Shown piece after piece: positions 1 through 6,381 of a DNA stretch of 8,102 bases (its first letter is position 1; the number at the start of each line of letters is the position of its first letter). The stretch is from contig JACCYS010000247.1 of NCBI GenBank assembly GCA_013696365.1, forward strand, positions 1 to 8,102, written 5' to 3'. Position numbers and translations under genes: made by a program. The stretch comes from Nocardioidaceae bacterium (GTDB lineage: Bacteria > Actinomycetota > Actinomycetes > Propionibacteriales > Nocardioidaceae). Below the pieces are notes generated by a model. It searched no databases and was not told the origin of the DNA. It saw only the letters and a program-made list of their open reading frames with translations.

Positions 1-500
1 TGCGACTCCTTGCGGGACCGGCCGAGCGCCACCGCAGCGTGCGCGGCGTAGACCTCGGTCACCTGCAGGTCGTCGTCGTCGAAATGGCCGACCTCGGCAG
101 AATACAAATTCAAGGCCCCAAGGATCGTGCCGTCATGCCACAGCTGCACCCCCAACGTGCTGCGCAGACCAAGACCCTGCGCACGCTCACCCCACCGGGG
201 CCACCGCTCGTCCGCGACGGTGTCGTCGATGCGATAGCTCTTGCCGTCAACCAACGCCTGCAGGCAGGGCCCCTCACCCAGCTCGTACTGCGCCTGGTCG
301 CCGGCGCGCACCACCTCATGCGAGGCCGCGCCAGTCTCGACCTTCTTCGCCCGGGCCTCCGAGTAGGAGATGCCTGCGTAGGTGCAGTCCAGGGACTTCA
401 GCGCCAGCTGCACGATGCGCTCCAGGGTCTCGTCCACGGTGGGCGCCTCGTTGAGAGTACGCGCCATCTCGGCGAAGTCATCCTGATCGGGAATGCGCAT
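1..500 (-). CDS. GAF-domain regulator, probable GAF-ANTAR protein (N-terminal part; runs off left edge)
   Basis: The first 166 residues of a minus-strand gene, starting at ATG 500-498; the rest lies beyond the window. They form one GAF domain, roughly residues 18-162. Signature segments of the GAF group common in actinobacteria are visible: APTVDETLERIV (19-30), YELGEGPCLQAL (72-83), IDDTVADERWPRWG (91-104), GALNLYS (128-134) and a closing AAHAAVALG (152-160). In this group the GAF domain is usually followed by an ANTAR RNA-binding domain that acts as a transcription antiterminator. That domain would lie off the edge, so ANTAR is inferred. The ligand is unknown. No transmembrane segment or signal peptide is visible, so it is probably cytoplasmic. 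No strong Shine-Dalgarno lies upstream of the ATG, and an in-frame GTG five codons upstream (515-513) is an alternative start. It is transcribed divergently from the pcs-like gene. Confidence 0.88.
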   Translation of the reverse strand, partial: MRIPDQDDFAEMARTLNEAPTVDETLERIVQLALKSLDCTYAGISYSEARAKKVETGAASHEVVRAGDQAQYELGEGPCLQALVDGKSYRIDDTVADERWPRWGERAQGLGLRSTLGVQLWHDGTILGALNLYSAEVGHFDDDDLQVTEVYAAHAAVALGRSRKES

Positions 501-621
501 GGGTGATTGTCGCACCGTGCCGTTTAATGAAGCGAGCGTCATCCCGTGAGAGAGTGGAGCCGACATTCCGATCCTCGCCCACCGCAAAGCCGCCCAGGAG
601 ACACCCCTGACGACCTACGAC
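501..621. promoter_or_regulatory. Divergent intergenic region between the GAF regulator and the pcs-like gene
   Basis: These 121 bp separate two divergently read genes, so they must hold promoters for both or lie downstream of unseen ones. The only AT-rich stretch is around 522-530 (GTTTAATGA), readable as a poor -10 element on either strand. No convincing -35 partner at 16-19 bp spacing was found. A short odd palindrome, GCACCGTGC, lies at 512-520. I assign no specific promoter. Confidence 0.35.
596..600 (+). promoter_or_regulatory. Shine-Dalgarno AGGAG that conflicts with the GTG start of the pcs-like gene
   Basis: AGGAG is the only good ribosome-binding site upstream of the pcs-like frame. 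It lies 21 nt before GTG 622, too far for normal use, but 6 nt before CTG 607, which is in the same frame. No ATG, GTG or TTG lies in this frame between the upstream stop (TGA 547-549) and 622. Either the gene starts at the rare codon CTG 607, five residues earlier, or the GTG is used with a poorly spaced site. Confidence 0.5.
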
Positions 622-1350
622 GTGGCGAACGAGCCCGAGATCGAGTCAAAGAAGCTGCGACTCGCCGGGCTGGCGGTGCATGTCTACACAGCCAGCGGCT
701 CGGTGCTTGCGCTGTTGATCGTGGTGGCCGCCATGGACGGCAACGCCATCCGTGCGTTGTGGCTCGGGCTGATCGCGCTGATCATCGACGGCACCGACGG
801 GATGCTGGCGCGCCGGCTGCGGGTCAAACAGACCATCCCGTGGTTCGACGGCGCGCGGCTGGACGACATCGTCGACTACCTGACCTACGCGTTCGCCCCG
901 ATGGTGCTCCTGTGGACCGGCGGCTACCTTCCGGACGGTGCGGGTGGTGCGATGCTTGCTGCCCTCCCCCTGCTCGCGTCCAGCTATCAGTTCTGTCGGG
1001 TCGACGCCAAGACCGATGACCACTTCTTCCTCGGGTTCCCCAGCTATTGGAACGTGGTGGCGTTCTACGTCGTGGTGCTCGGGCTCGGCCAGATGTCGAC
1101 TGCGCTGCTGCTGCTTGCCTGCGCGGTGTTGGTGTTCGTCCCGGTCCGGTACATCTATCCGTCCCGAACCGTCGCCTTCCGGCGGCTGAACCTCGCCCTG
1201 ACTGCTGGCTGGCTGACCGCCTACGGCGCCCTGCTGACCCAGATGCCCGACCCGCATCCGGTGGTTGTCGGTTTGTCATTGGCCTATCTCGCCTACTACG
1301 GGTTGCTCAGCCTCTATCTCACGGTCAACGGCCGGCGCCAGCGGGCCTGA
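622..1350 (+). CDS. pcs: Phosphatidylcholine synthase-type CDP-alcohol phosphatidyltransferase
   Basis: Integral membrane enzyme of the CDP-alcohol phosphatidyltransferase family, 242 residues. The signature reads D59-G60-x2-A63-R64-x12-G77-x3-D81-x3-D85. Most family members have x8 in the middle; the x12 form is the one described for bacterial phosphatidylcholine synthases, which condense CDP-diacylglycerol with choline, releasing CMP. The segments TDDHFFLGFPSYWNVVAFY (131-149) and DDIVDYLTYAFAP (81-93) are also typical of Pcs. About eight hydrophobic segments follow one another (near 15-38, 43-57, 88-100, 108-124, 142-158, 160-178, 188-206, 212-234), with Arg-rich ends facing the cytoplasm. 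Length is close to that of known Pcs proteins (about 240). The start is uncertain: GTG 622 is used here, but CTG 607 fits the ribosome-binding site better. The stop lies 3 bp before the next gene, which implies co-transcription. Choline as the acceptor is inferred from family motifs. Confidence 0.85.
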   Translation: MANEPEIESKKLRLAGLAVHVYTASGSVLALLIVVAAMDGNAIRALWLGLIALIIDGTDGMLARRLRVKQTIPWFDGARLDDIVDYLTYAFAPMVLLWTGGYLPDGAGGAMLAALPLLASSYQFCRVDAKTDDHFFLGFPSYWNVVAFYVVVLGLGQMSTALLLLACAVLVFVPVRYIYPSRTVAFRRLNLALTAGWLTAYGALLTQMPDPHPVVVGLSLAYLAYYGLLSLYLTVNGRRQRA

Positions 1351-1353
1351 GGC

Positions 1354-2214
1354 ATGGCTCTCGGTCTCGGGGCTGCGCTGTTGTCGGCTGTCGTCTTCGG
1401 CTCGGCGGCGATGCTGCAAGCCAGTGGTGCGCGGCAGGTGCCAACCGCTCGGCACCTCGACCCCCGGATGTTGGTGCGGTTGCTGCGCCAGCCGGCCTTC
1501 GTCGCAGCGGTGCTGTGCAACATTGCCGGATTCCTGCTGCATCTGGTGGCGATCCGTGAGCTGCCGCTGTTCCTCGCCCAGGCCGCCATCGCAATCAGCC
1601 TGGCGATCACGGCGCTGCTGGCCGTGCGCATCTTCGGCGACCCACTCACGGCGCCCGAGTGTGCAGCGGTGGCGGCAGTCTGTGTTGGTCTGGCACTGCT
1701 CACGGCCGCTTCAGGTCAAACCGGTGGCCAGTCCGGCGCCGGACCGCTACAGGCTGGAATGCTTGCTGGGCTGCTCGTTGTGGCGGGTCTCGGGGCGGTT
1801 GCGGCCCGCAGCCCGGGCGGGCTAGCCACCTCGGTGCTCAGCGCGTCTGCTGGGGTGTGCTTCGCGACCACCGCGATCGCAGCCCGGTTGCTGCCCGCGC
1901 TGTCACCGGCAGTGGTGCTGACCGCACCTGCCGCATACCTGCTGTTGGCCGCCGGCCCGATGGGCTTCCTGCTGTACTCCGTGGCGCTGCAACGCGGCGC
2001 CGTCACTGCGGCGACGGCGCCGATGATCGTCATTCAGACCGCTGTGCCGGCGTTGTTGGGAGTGTGGGTGTTGGGTGACGCAATCCGCGCCGGATGGCAT
2101 CTACCAGTAGCTGTCGGGCTGGTCTGCACCCTCGTCGGGGCTGTGTCGCTGGCGCGCTACGACGGACTGCGTACGCAATCGAGGGCTGCCGACGGGCGGC
2201 TGACCAGACAATGA
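1354..2214 (+). CDS. DMT/EamA-like multi-pass membrane transporter
   Basis: A 286-residue, very hydrophobic protein with nine or ten predicted membrane helices (about 4-22, 48-66, 72-91, 101-119, 133-150, 157-177, 184-208, 220-240, 249-267). The two halves are loosely repeated, each ending in a helix followed by an acidic turn (FGDPLTAPE at 94-102; LGDAIRAGW at 240-248). This is the usual arrangement of the drug/metabolite transporter (DMT, EamA-like) superfamily, whose members are about 280-300 residues. The substrate cannot be read from the sequence; DMT proteins export or import metabolites, amino acids or cations. ATG 1354 lies 3 bp after the pcs stop with only a weak GAGG-like site, suggesting translational coupling. 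Position beside a phospholipid synthase makes a lipid or head-group role possible, but this is speculation. Confidence 0.8.
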   Translation: MALGLGAALLSAVVFGSAAMLQASGARQVPTARHLDPRMLVRLLRQPAFVAAVLCNIAGFLLHLVAIRELPLFLAQAAIAISLAITALLAVRIFGDPLTAPECAAVAAVCVGLALLTAASGQTGGQSGAGPLQAGMLAGLLVVAGLGAVAARSPGGLATSVLSASAGVCFATTAIAARLLPALSPAVVLTAPAAYLLLAAGPMGFLLYSVALQRGAVTAATAPMIVIQTAVPALLGVWVLGDAIRAGWHLPVAVGLVCTLVGAVSLARYDGLRTQSRAADGRLTRQ

Positions 2215-2246
2215 TTCGACGTGTCCGGCGCCGGCCGACCGCACCC

Positions 2247-2252
2247 AAGGAG
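2247..2252 (+). promoter_or_regulatory. Ribosome-binding site of ribF
   Basis: AAGGAG lies 8 nt upstream of GTG 2261. It fixes the GTG as the ribF start, and the resulting N terminus places GNFDGVHRGH at the normal distance from the start. Confidence 0.8.
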
Positions 2253-2260
2253 CCCGCCCG

Positions 2261-3223
2261 GTGAGCGTGTGGCACCAGCTCAGCGAGGTCACCACACAGA
2301 AACCCACGGTGGTGACCGTGGGCAACTTCGATGGTGTGCACCGTGGGCACCAACTCGTGCTTGCGCGCTCGGCGGATGTCGCTCGTCATCTGGGCGACGT
2401 GTCGGTCATCGCGGTGACGTTCGACCCGCACCCGCTGCAGGAGTTGGCGCCGACGCGTGCTCCGCTGCTGCTCACCGGTCTGCCCCAGCGAGCAGAGTTG
2501 TTGACCGCGGCCGGGGCGGACCACGTGCTGGCACTTCCGTTCGACCGTGGCGTCGCATCGTGGACGCCACCGGAGTTCGTCACCCGGGTGCTGGTGGAGA
2601 CCTTGCACGCAGCGGCAGTCGTCGTGGGAGCGGACTTCCGCTTCGGCGCTCGAGCCGCCGGTGATGTCGCTGCGCTGCGCGCGGCCGGCGACGACTGGGG
2701 CTTCGACACCCATGCCGTCGAAATCGCCGCCGGTGAGCAGACGTTCCGGTGGTCGTCGAGCGTTGCGCGGGCCGCAGTGGCGAGTGGTGACGTCGCCGCT
2801 GCCGGCCAGGTCTTGGGTCGCGATCACGCCGTCCGTGGGGCTGTGGTCGAGGGCGACCGGCGCGGTCGCCAGCTGGGCTATCCGACCGCCAATGTGGCAG
2901 CTCCGCCATGGATCGCGATCCCTGCCGACGGGGTGTATGCCGGCACCCTGCGGCGCACGGACCAGCAGTCGGGCGCCGCGGTGCCGGCGGCCATCAGCGT
3001 TGGCACCAACCCCACCTTCGCCGGCGCTAGCCGCCGAGTCGAGGCATACGTGCTCGACCGCGACGACCTCGCGCTGTACGGCGTGGAGGTGGAGGTGGCC
3101 TTCCGCGAGTTCCTCCGCCCCCAGGTGCGTTTCGACGACGTTGCCCAGCTGACCGAACAGATGGCCCGCGACGTTGAGCACACCCGTGCCGCGCTCAGCG
3201 GCCGGCGAACAGCGCGGCAATGA
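2261..3223 (+). CDS. ribF: Bifunctional riboflavin kinase / FAD synthetase
   Basis: Cytoplasmic enzyme that phosphorylates riboflavin to FMN (EC 2.7.1.26) and adenylylates FMN to FAD (EC 2.7.7.2). The N-terminal FMN adenylyltransferase module shows GNFDGVHRGH (21-30, with the HxGH nucleotidyl-transfer motif), TFDPHP (53-58), GADFRFG (123-129) and an SSSVAR segment (165-170) where SSTxIR is usual. The C-terminal flavokinase module shows GYPTAN (206-211, with the PTAN nucleotide/metal motif), GVYAG (224-228), GTNPTF (248-253) and VEAYVLD (260-266), where E261 matches the catalytic glutamate. Length (320) is normal. GTG 2261 is supported by AAGGAG at 2247-2252, 8 nt upstream. It is 46 bp after the transporter gene. 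In many bacteria ribF sits beside truB and rpsO; here it follows a lipid enzyme and a transporter. Its last 29 bases overlap the convergent hydrolase gene. Confidence 0.96.
   Translation: MSVWHQLSEVTTQKPTVVTVGNFDGVHRGHQLVLARSADVARHLGDVSVIAVTFDPHPLQELAPTRAPLLLTGLPQRAELLTAAGADHVLALPFDRGVASWTPPEFVTRVLVETLHAAAVVVGADFRFGARAAGDVAALRAAGDDWGFDTHAVEIAAGEQTFRWSSSVARAAVASGDVAAAGQVLGRDHAVRGAVVEGDRRGRQLGYPTANVAAPPWIAIPADGVYAGTLRRTDQQSGAAVPAAISVGTNPTFAGASRRVEAYVLDRDDLALYGVEVEVAFREFLRPQVRFDDVAQLTEQMARDVEHTRAALSGRRTARQ
3187..3219. terminator. 9-bp hairpin inside the convergent ribF/hydrolase overlap, possible bidirectional terminator
   Basis: TGCCGCGCT (3187-3195) and AGCGCGGCA (3211-3219) are perfect inverted repeats separated by 15 nt. 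The hairpin spans the end of both convergent genes: the hydrolase stop is at 3195-3197 and the ribF stop at 3221-3223. A GC-rich stem exactly where two transcripts must end suggests a bidirectional terminator. No U-tract follows on either strand, so it would be a weak or non-canonical one, and stems of this size are not rare in GC-rich DNA. Confidence 0.45.
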
Positions 3224-4265
3224 ACCGCTGCCCGCGCAGCGTCAGCGCACCCTTGGGGTGTACCGCTGCGCGTCGCTCAGCCAACCTGCGCATGCGGGGC
3301 GACACCCGCTCGCCGGTCAGCAGGTGATGGGTGGCCGCCGCGGTGGCGCGCATGCCCTCGGCGTAGGGATGAAAGGCCAGCGCCTGCGTCGGCACCGTGG
3401 TGCGGCCGTTGACCCAGGCGTCGTCGCCGGCGCAGGCGTCGTGACCTTGCGAGCCGCGGTAGGTGTCCACGAACCATGCCCCGGCCTGGGTGGCTGCCCG
3501 CTTCAGCGAACTGTTGAGGGTGCGCTGCACGCGGTCCGCCCAGCCATAGTCGCCGTCGGCTAGTGGCAGCGCGGAACATGTGCCGGCAGCCGGAAAGATC
3601 CGCGGATAGCCGACCACCGCTATCTGCGCGTCGGGCGCCAGGCTGGAGATTCCGCGCAACTGGGCCGACAGTCGATGCTCGACGCGACGAGCCCGCAGCA
3701 GCATCCGGTCGGTCTCATCTAGGCGAGTGAGACTGTCCCGGCACGGCGCTCCTGCGCGGTCACCGCTCGCGAGGGCGACACATCGGCCCGCCAGCGTCGC
3801 GAAGATGCCGAAGTCGTTGCCGCCGGCACCGACCGTCACCAGGTCAGTGCCTTCGGTCAGCGCCTGCCGCTGCCAACGAAGGTCGGCCGTGGTGGCTCCA
3901 GAGCAACTCACGTCGACCATTCGGCGCACACCCAGCCACGAACCCAGCACCGACGGATAGTTGGCGCTCGAGCGCAGGCAGCGGGTACGAGAGCCGTCGA
4001 CGAAGGGGATCAACGGCCCGGCGGTGAACGAGTCACCGAGCGCCACGTACCGGCGTACGGGACGGGTCAGTGTCTGCGCCTGGGCATCGTCAGGCGCGAC
4101 CGTGGCGCCGTCCGGGCCAACCGTGCCAGTCGGGGTGCTGCCCGCACCGGTTGAGGTCCGTGACGCCGACACTGCAACCAGCCCGGCAGCGGCCAGCAGC
4201 AGCCCAACCACCGCCACGACCGCCACGGTCATGGCCAGCGTTAAGCGGGACTGCGACCGTGGCAC
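3195..4265 (-). CDS. Secreted or membrane-anchored SGNH/GDSL hydrolase (lipase/esterase family)
   Basis: A 356-residue serine hydrolase. GTG 4265 gives a hydrophobic segment at 9-33 after an Arg-containing start, either a signal peptide (possible cleavage after VSA, residue 34) or an anchor. A Thr/Gly/Pro-rich linker (about 35-68) follows. Block I is GDSFTAG with nucleophile S79, block II SCSGATT with G123, block III GGND with N150, and block V FHP with H299. No Asp sits three residues before H299 (L296 is there), so it probably works with a Ser-His dyad, as described for a Streptomyces esterase. Six cysteines (96/121, 162/175, 230/278) match the spacing of the three disulfides in Streptomyces secreted SGNH lipases. 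An Arg-rich tail of about 36 residues follows. Substrate unknown: lipid, or acyl groups on a surface glycan. It lies 18 bp after the galactofuranosyltransferase gene, probably co-transcribed. An ATG at 4233 is possible but would cut into the signal region. Confidence 0.88.
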   Translation of the reverse strand: MPRSQSRLTLAMTVAVVAVVGLLLAAAGLVAVSASRTSTGAGSTPTGTVGPDGATVAPDDAQAQTLTRPVRRYVALGDSFTAGPLIPFVDGSRTRCLRSSANYPSVLGSWLGVRRMVDVSCSGATTADLRWQRQALTEGTDLVTVGAGGNDFGIFATLAGRCVALASGDRAGAPCRDSLTRLDETDRMLLRARRVEHRLSAQLRGISSLAPDAQIAVVGYPRIFPAAGTCSALPLADGDYGWADRVQRTLNSSLKRAATQAGAWFVDTYRGSQGHDACAGDDAWVNGRTTVPTQALAFHPYAEGMRATAAATHHLLTGERVSPRMRRLAERRAAVHPKGALTLRGQRFIAALFAGR

Positions 4266-4283
4266 ACCCTTGAGGCTACGTGC

Positions 4284-6272
4284 TCAGGACCCATGCTCCT
4301 CGATGGTCTGGCGCCACGCCTCCGGCGACGACATGGTCGGCAGCGCCTGCCGGTACTGCTCACACAGCTGCGGCCACTCGCGCCACAGCTGCGCATGCAG
4401 GGTCACCGAGCGGGCAAGCAAGCTGCGGAACAGCTCTGGCTCACGCTGATACCACGCGGCGCTGGCGCCGTCAGCCCCAGAGACCAGCGCACTGTCGACC
4501 TGCGCAAGCCGCCACCAGTTCAGGTAGAGGTGCGGCACGGCGAGCTCAGGGTTGCGCCGTGCGCTGGCCCGCACCGGAAGCAGCTGGCGCACGGAACCCA
4601 GCGCGACGCTGCGCACCAGCCCCACCTTGCCCGTCGGCGCCATCGGTGACTGTCCCCGCTTCGGCGGCTTCTTGCGACGCGCGGGCGGAAACTTCTCCAG
4701 ATCGTCGGCCAGCTGTGAGTCGGCGTACTCCTTGCGCAGCGCACGCAACTCGGGGACCCGATCGGCGACGTCGCGGTGCATCCGCTGGGGCCCTTCCAGC
4801 AGGTCCTCGATCGCCATTAGGCCCATCTCGGCAGCGGAGTACTGCATCGCGAGCAGGTGCTTCACCTGGGTCTGGAAGCTCTCCAGGATCAATCGGCCAC
4901 CGCGCTCGTACGGAGAGTGCAGCAGGGCCGACGAGACCCGGTTGCGCCGGTGGAAGTAGGCCTGCCAGTCCAGCGTGTCGTCCTTCTCGTGCCACGGCAC
5001 GTGCCAGACCGCAACCCCGGGCAGCGTCACCGTCGGGTGACCGGCCTCCCGTGCCCGCAGCCCGTACTCCGCGTCGTCCCACTTGATGAACATGGGCACC
5101 GACAACCCGATCTTGCGGATCACGTCGGTGGGGATCAGACACATCCACCAACCGTTGTAATCGACGTCGATGCGACGGTGCAGCCATGGAGTAGCTCGCA
5201 GGCTGCGCTGCCCGAAGTCCATGCCGTGGAACGTGCCCGGGGCCGGACCCCAGAACCAGCGGTACTGCGCAACCGCCTCGCCGTAGGCGTGCAGCACGCA
5301 CCGGTCGTAGAGACTCAACATCTGGCCGCCGACAATGGTCGAGGTGCGCGTGAGGTCGGCGAAGGTGACCGCCCGCAAGATGCCTTCCGGCTCGCACACC
5401 ACGTCGTCATCGAGCAGCAGGCAGTAGGTGCTCTCGCCCTTGGTGGCGGTCTCATCCATCGCGCGGGAGAAACCACCCGAGCCGCCGAGGTTCGGCTGGT
5501 TGATGACCCGCAGTTGACCCTTCAGGCGCCCGGCAACGTCGGCGAACCGCGGATCGTCGACCACCTTCTGGGTGCCCTGATCGATGATCAGGATCTCGTC
5601 GAGGATGGCCAACACCTGTTCCTGCCCGGCCAGTGCCACCAGTTGGTCGACGCAGAAATCCGACCGGTTAAAGGTCGTGATGCCGATGCTGAGGGTGCCC
5701 GACGTCGTCTTTTCGGTGTCGGTGAGCCAGGCGCCGGCAACCAGCGCGAGGTCACCGCCGTCGGCAGCAAGGTCGAACCAGTACCAGCCGCCGTCGATGA
5801 ACGTCTTGAGCGGCAACTCGAAGTCGAGCTCTTCGGGCTCGGTCGAGTCCACCTGCCGGCTCTCGACGCGCATCACGTGACCCTTGGAGGTGGAACGCTG
5901 CACGATGACCGAGCCGGAGCCGACCACGGTCAGTCGCAGCCGCACCGAGGTCAGGTCGGTCCAGCGTTGCCAGTAGGACGCGGGAAACGCGTTGAAGTAG
6001 GACCCCAGCGAGAGGATCTGGCCGTCCTGCGCCCGCATCGCATACCGGCCGGTCACCAGCGAGGAACCAGACAGCGTGTCGCCTTGGTCACCGCCGTTCG
6101 GCTGAGCCATGGTGTGTCCCAGGCTGGAGTCCGCGGCCGGCGCACCGGAACGGCGCAGCTCGGACTCGACGTACAACGGCAACACGTCGTAGTCGGCGTC
6201 TTGGGGCATGATCACCCGTTGCAGCAACCGCTCGCCGGTGCTGGCGGTGGGCTCGGTCTCAGCTTCAGTCAC
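4284..6272 (-). CDS. glfT2: GlfT2-like galactofuranosyltransferase (GT2 family)
   Basis: Likely peripheral-membrane glycosyltransferase transferring galactofuranose from UDP-Galf onto a growing galactan at the cytoplasmic face, by homology to mycobacterial GlfT2, which alternates beta-1,5 and beta-1,6 links. An N-terminal beta-rich region (about 20-190) carries SYFNAFPASYWQRWT (91-105). The GT-A domain has GITTFNR (197-203), NLGGSGGFSR (261-270), the metal-binding DDD (288-290), WDDAEYGLRA (398-407) with D400 as likely base, VWH (H424, matching the metal-binding His of GlfT2) and DWQAYFHRRNRV (435-446). A helical C-terminal part has a Lys/Arg/Pro-rich stretch (530-540), likely membrane-associating. 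Length 662 compares with about 637 in M. tuberculosis. GTG 6272 is preceded by AAGGA (plus 6280-6284) at 7 nt. It heads a two-gene unit with the SGNH hydrolase. The organism may lack mycolic acids, so the polymer may differ from arabinogalactan. Confidence 0.92.
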   Translation of the reverse strand: MTEAETEPTASTGERLLQRVIMPQDADYDVLPLYVESELRRSGAPAADSSLGHTMAQPNGGDQGDTLSGSSLVTGRYAMRAQDGQILSLGSYFNAFPASYWQRWTDLTSVRLRLTVVGSGSVIVQRSTSKGHVMRVESRQVDSTEPEELDFELPLKTFIDGGWYWFDLAADGGDLALVAGAWLTDTEKTTSGTLSIGITTFNRSDFCVDQLVALAGQEQVLAILDEILIIDQGTQKVVDDPRFADVAGRLKGQLRVINQPNLGGSGGFSRAMDETATKGESTYCLLLDDDVVCEPEGILRAVTFADLTRTSTIVGGQMLSLYDRCVLHAYGEAVAQYRWFWGPAPGTFHGMDFGQRSLRATPWLHRRIDVDYNGWWMCLIPTDVIRKIGLSVPMFIKWDDAEYGLRAREAGHPTVTLPGVAVWHVPWHEKDDTLDWQAYFHRRNRVSSALLHSPYERGGRLILESFQTQVKHLLAMQYSAAEMGLMAIEDLLEGPQRMHRDVADRVPELRALRKEYADSQLADDLEKFPPARRKKPPKRGQSPMAPTGKVGLVRSVALGSVRQLLPVRASARRNPELAVPHLYLNWWRLAQVDSALVSGADGASAAWYQREPELFRSLLARSVTLHAQLWREWPQLCEQYRQALPTMSSPEAWRQTIEEHGS

Positions 6273-6307
6273 GTGAAGGTCCTTGAGTGGTCTGGGCAGG
6301 GCAGGCT

Positions 6308-6326
6308 CGGGGTGAGCCTAACCGCA
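6308..6326 (-). promoter_or_regulatory. Iron-box-like operator (DtxR/IdeR/DmdR type)
   Basis: Read on the minus strand this is TGCGGTTAGGCTCACCCCG. It matches 14 of 19 positions of the Streptomyces iron box TTAGGTTAGGCTCACCTAA as I recall it, with the central 13 bases GGTTAGGCTCACC identical. The site covers the putative -10 TAGGCT of the glycosyltransferase gene, the usual location for repression by an iron-loaded DtxR-family regulator. The outer A/T positions are not conserved, so binding may be weak. Prediction from a motif only. Confidence 0.4.
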
Positions 6327-6338
6327 CTCAGGGTGCGG
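6322..6338. repeat. Inverted repeat CCGCAC-N5-GTGCGG
   Basis: Perfect 6-bp arms (6322-6327 and 6333-6338) separated by TCAGG. It lies next to and partly overlaps the iron-box-like site, just upstream of the possible -10 TAGTGT of the sulfotransferase-like gene. It could be a regulator-binding site or a small hairpin; short repeats of this size also occur by chance. Confidence 0.4.
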
Positions 6339-6381
6339 ATAGTGTCTCCCCGACCGAGGTCACCAGGGAAAGGACCCCGCA

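Larger units (their letters stand above)
6273..6381. promoter_or_regulatory. Divergent control region between the galactofuranosyltransferase and the sulfotransferase-like genes
   Basis: These 109 bp separate genes read away from each other, so promoters for both are expected. On the minus strand TAGGCT (plus 6315-6320) can serve as a -10 for the glycosyltransferase, giving a leader of about 35 nt; no good -35 is seen. On the plus strand TAGTGT (6340-6345) is a possible -10 for the sulfotransferase-like gene, again without a clear -35. Between and over them lie an iron-box-like sequence and an inverted repeat, listed separately. Confidence 0.5.

Noticed and set aside
39..506. Plus-strand open frame at the left edge
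   Set aside because: The opposite strand encodes a clear GAF domain over the same bases.
646..1257. Long open frame on the minus strand across the pcs-like gene
   Set aside because: Arg/Gln/His-rich product with no recognisable motif; an antisense shadow caused by the GC-rich third positions of pcs.
2225..2234. 10-bp palindrome CCGGCGCCGG between the transporter and ribF
   Set aside because: Short self-complementary GC strings are expected in this base composition; there is no U-tract and no recognised operator match.
2030..3220. 396-codon minus-strand open frame across the transporter and ribF
   Set aside because: It runs opposite a certain ribF with all motifs and its product has no family features, so it is a shadow.
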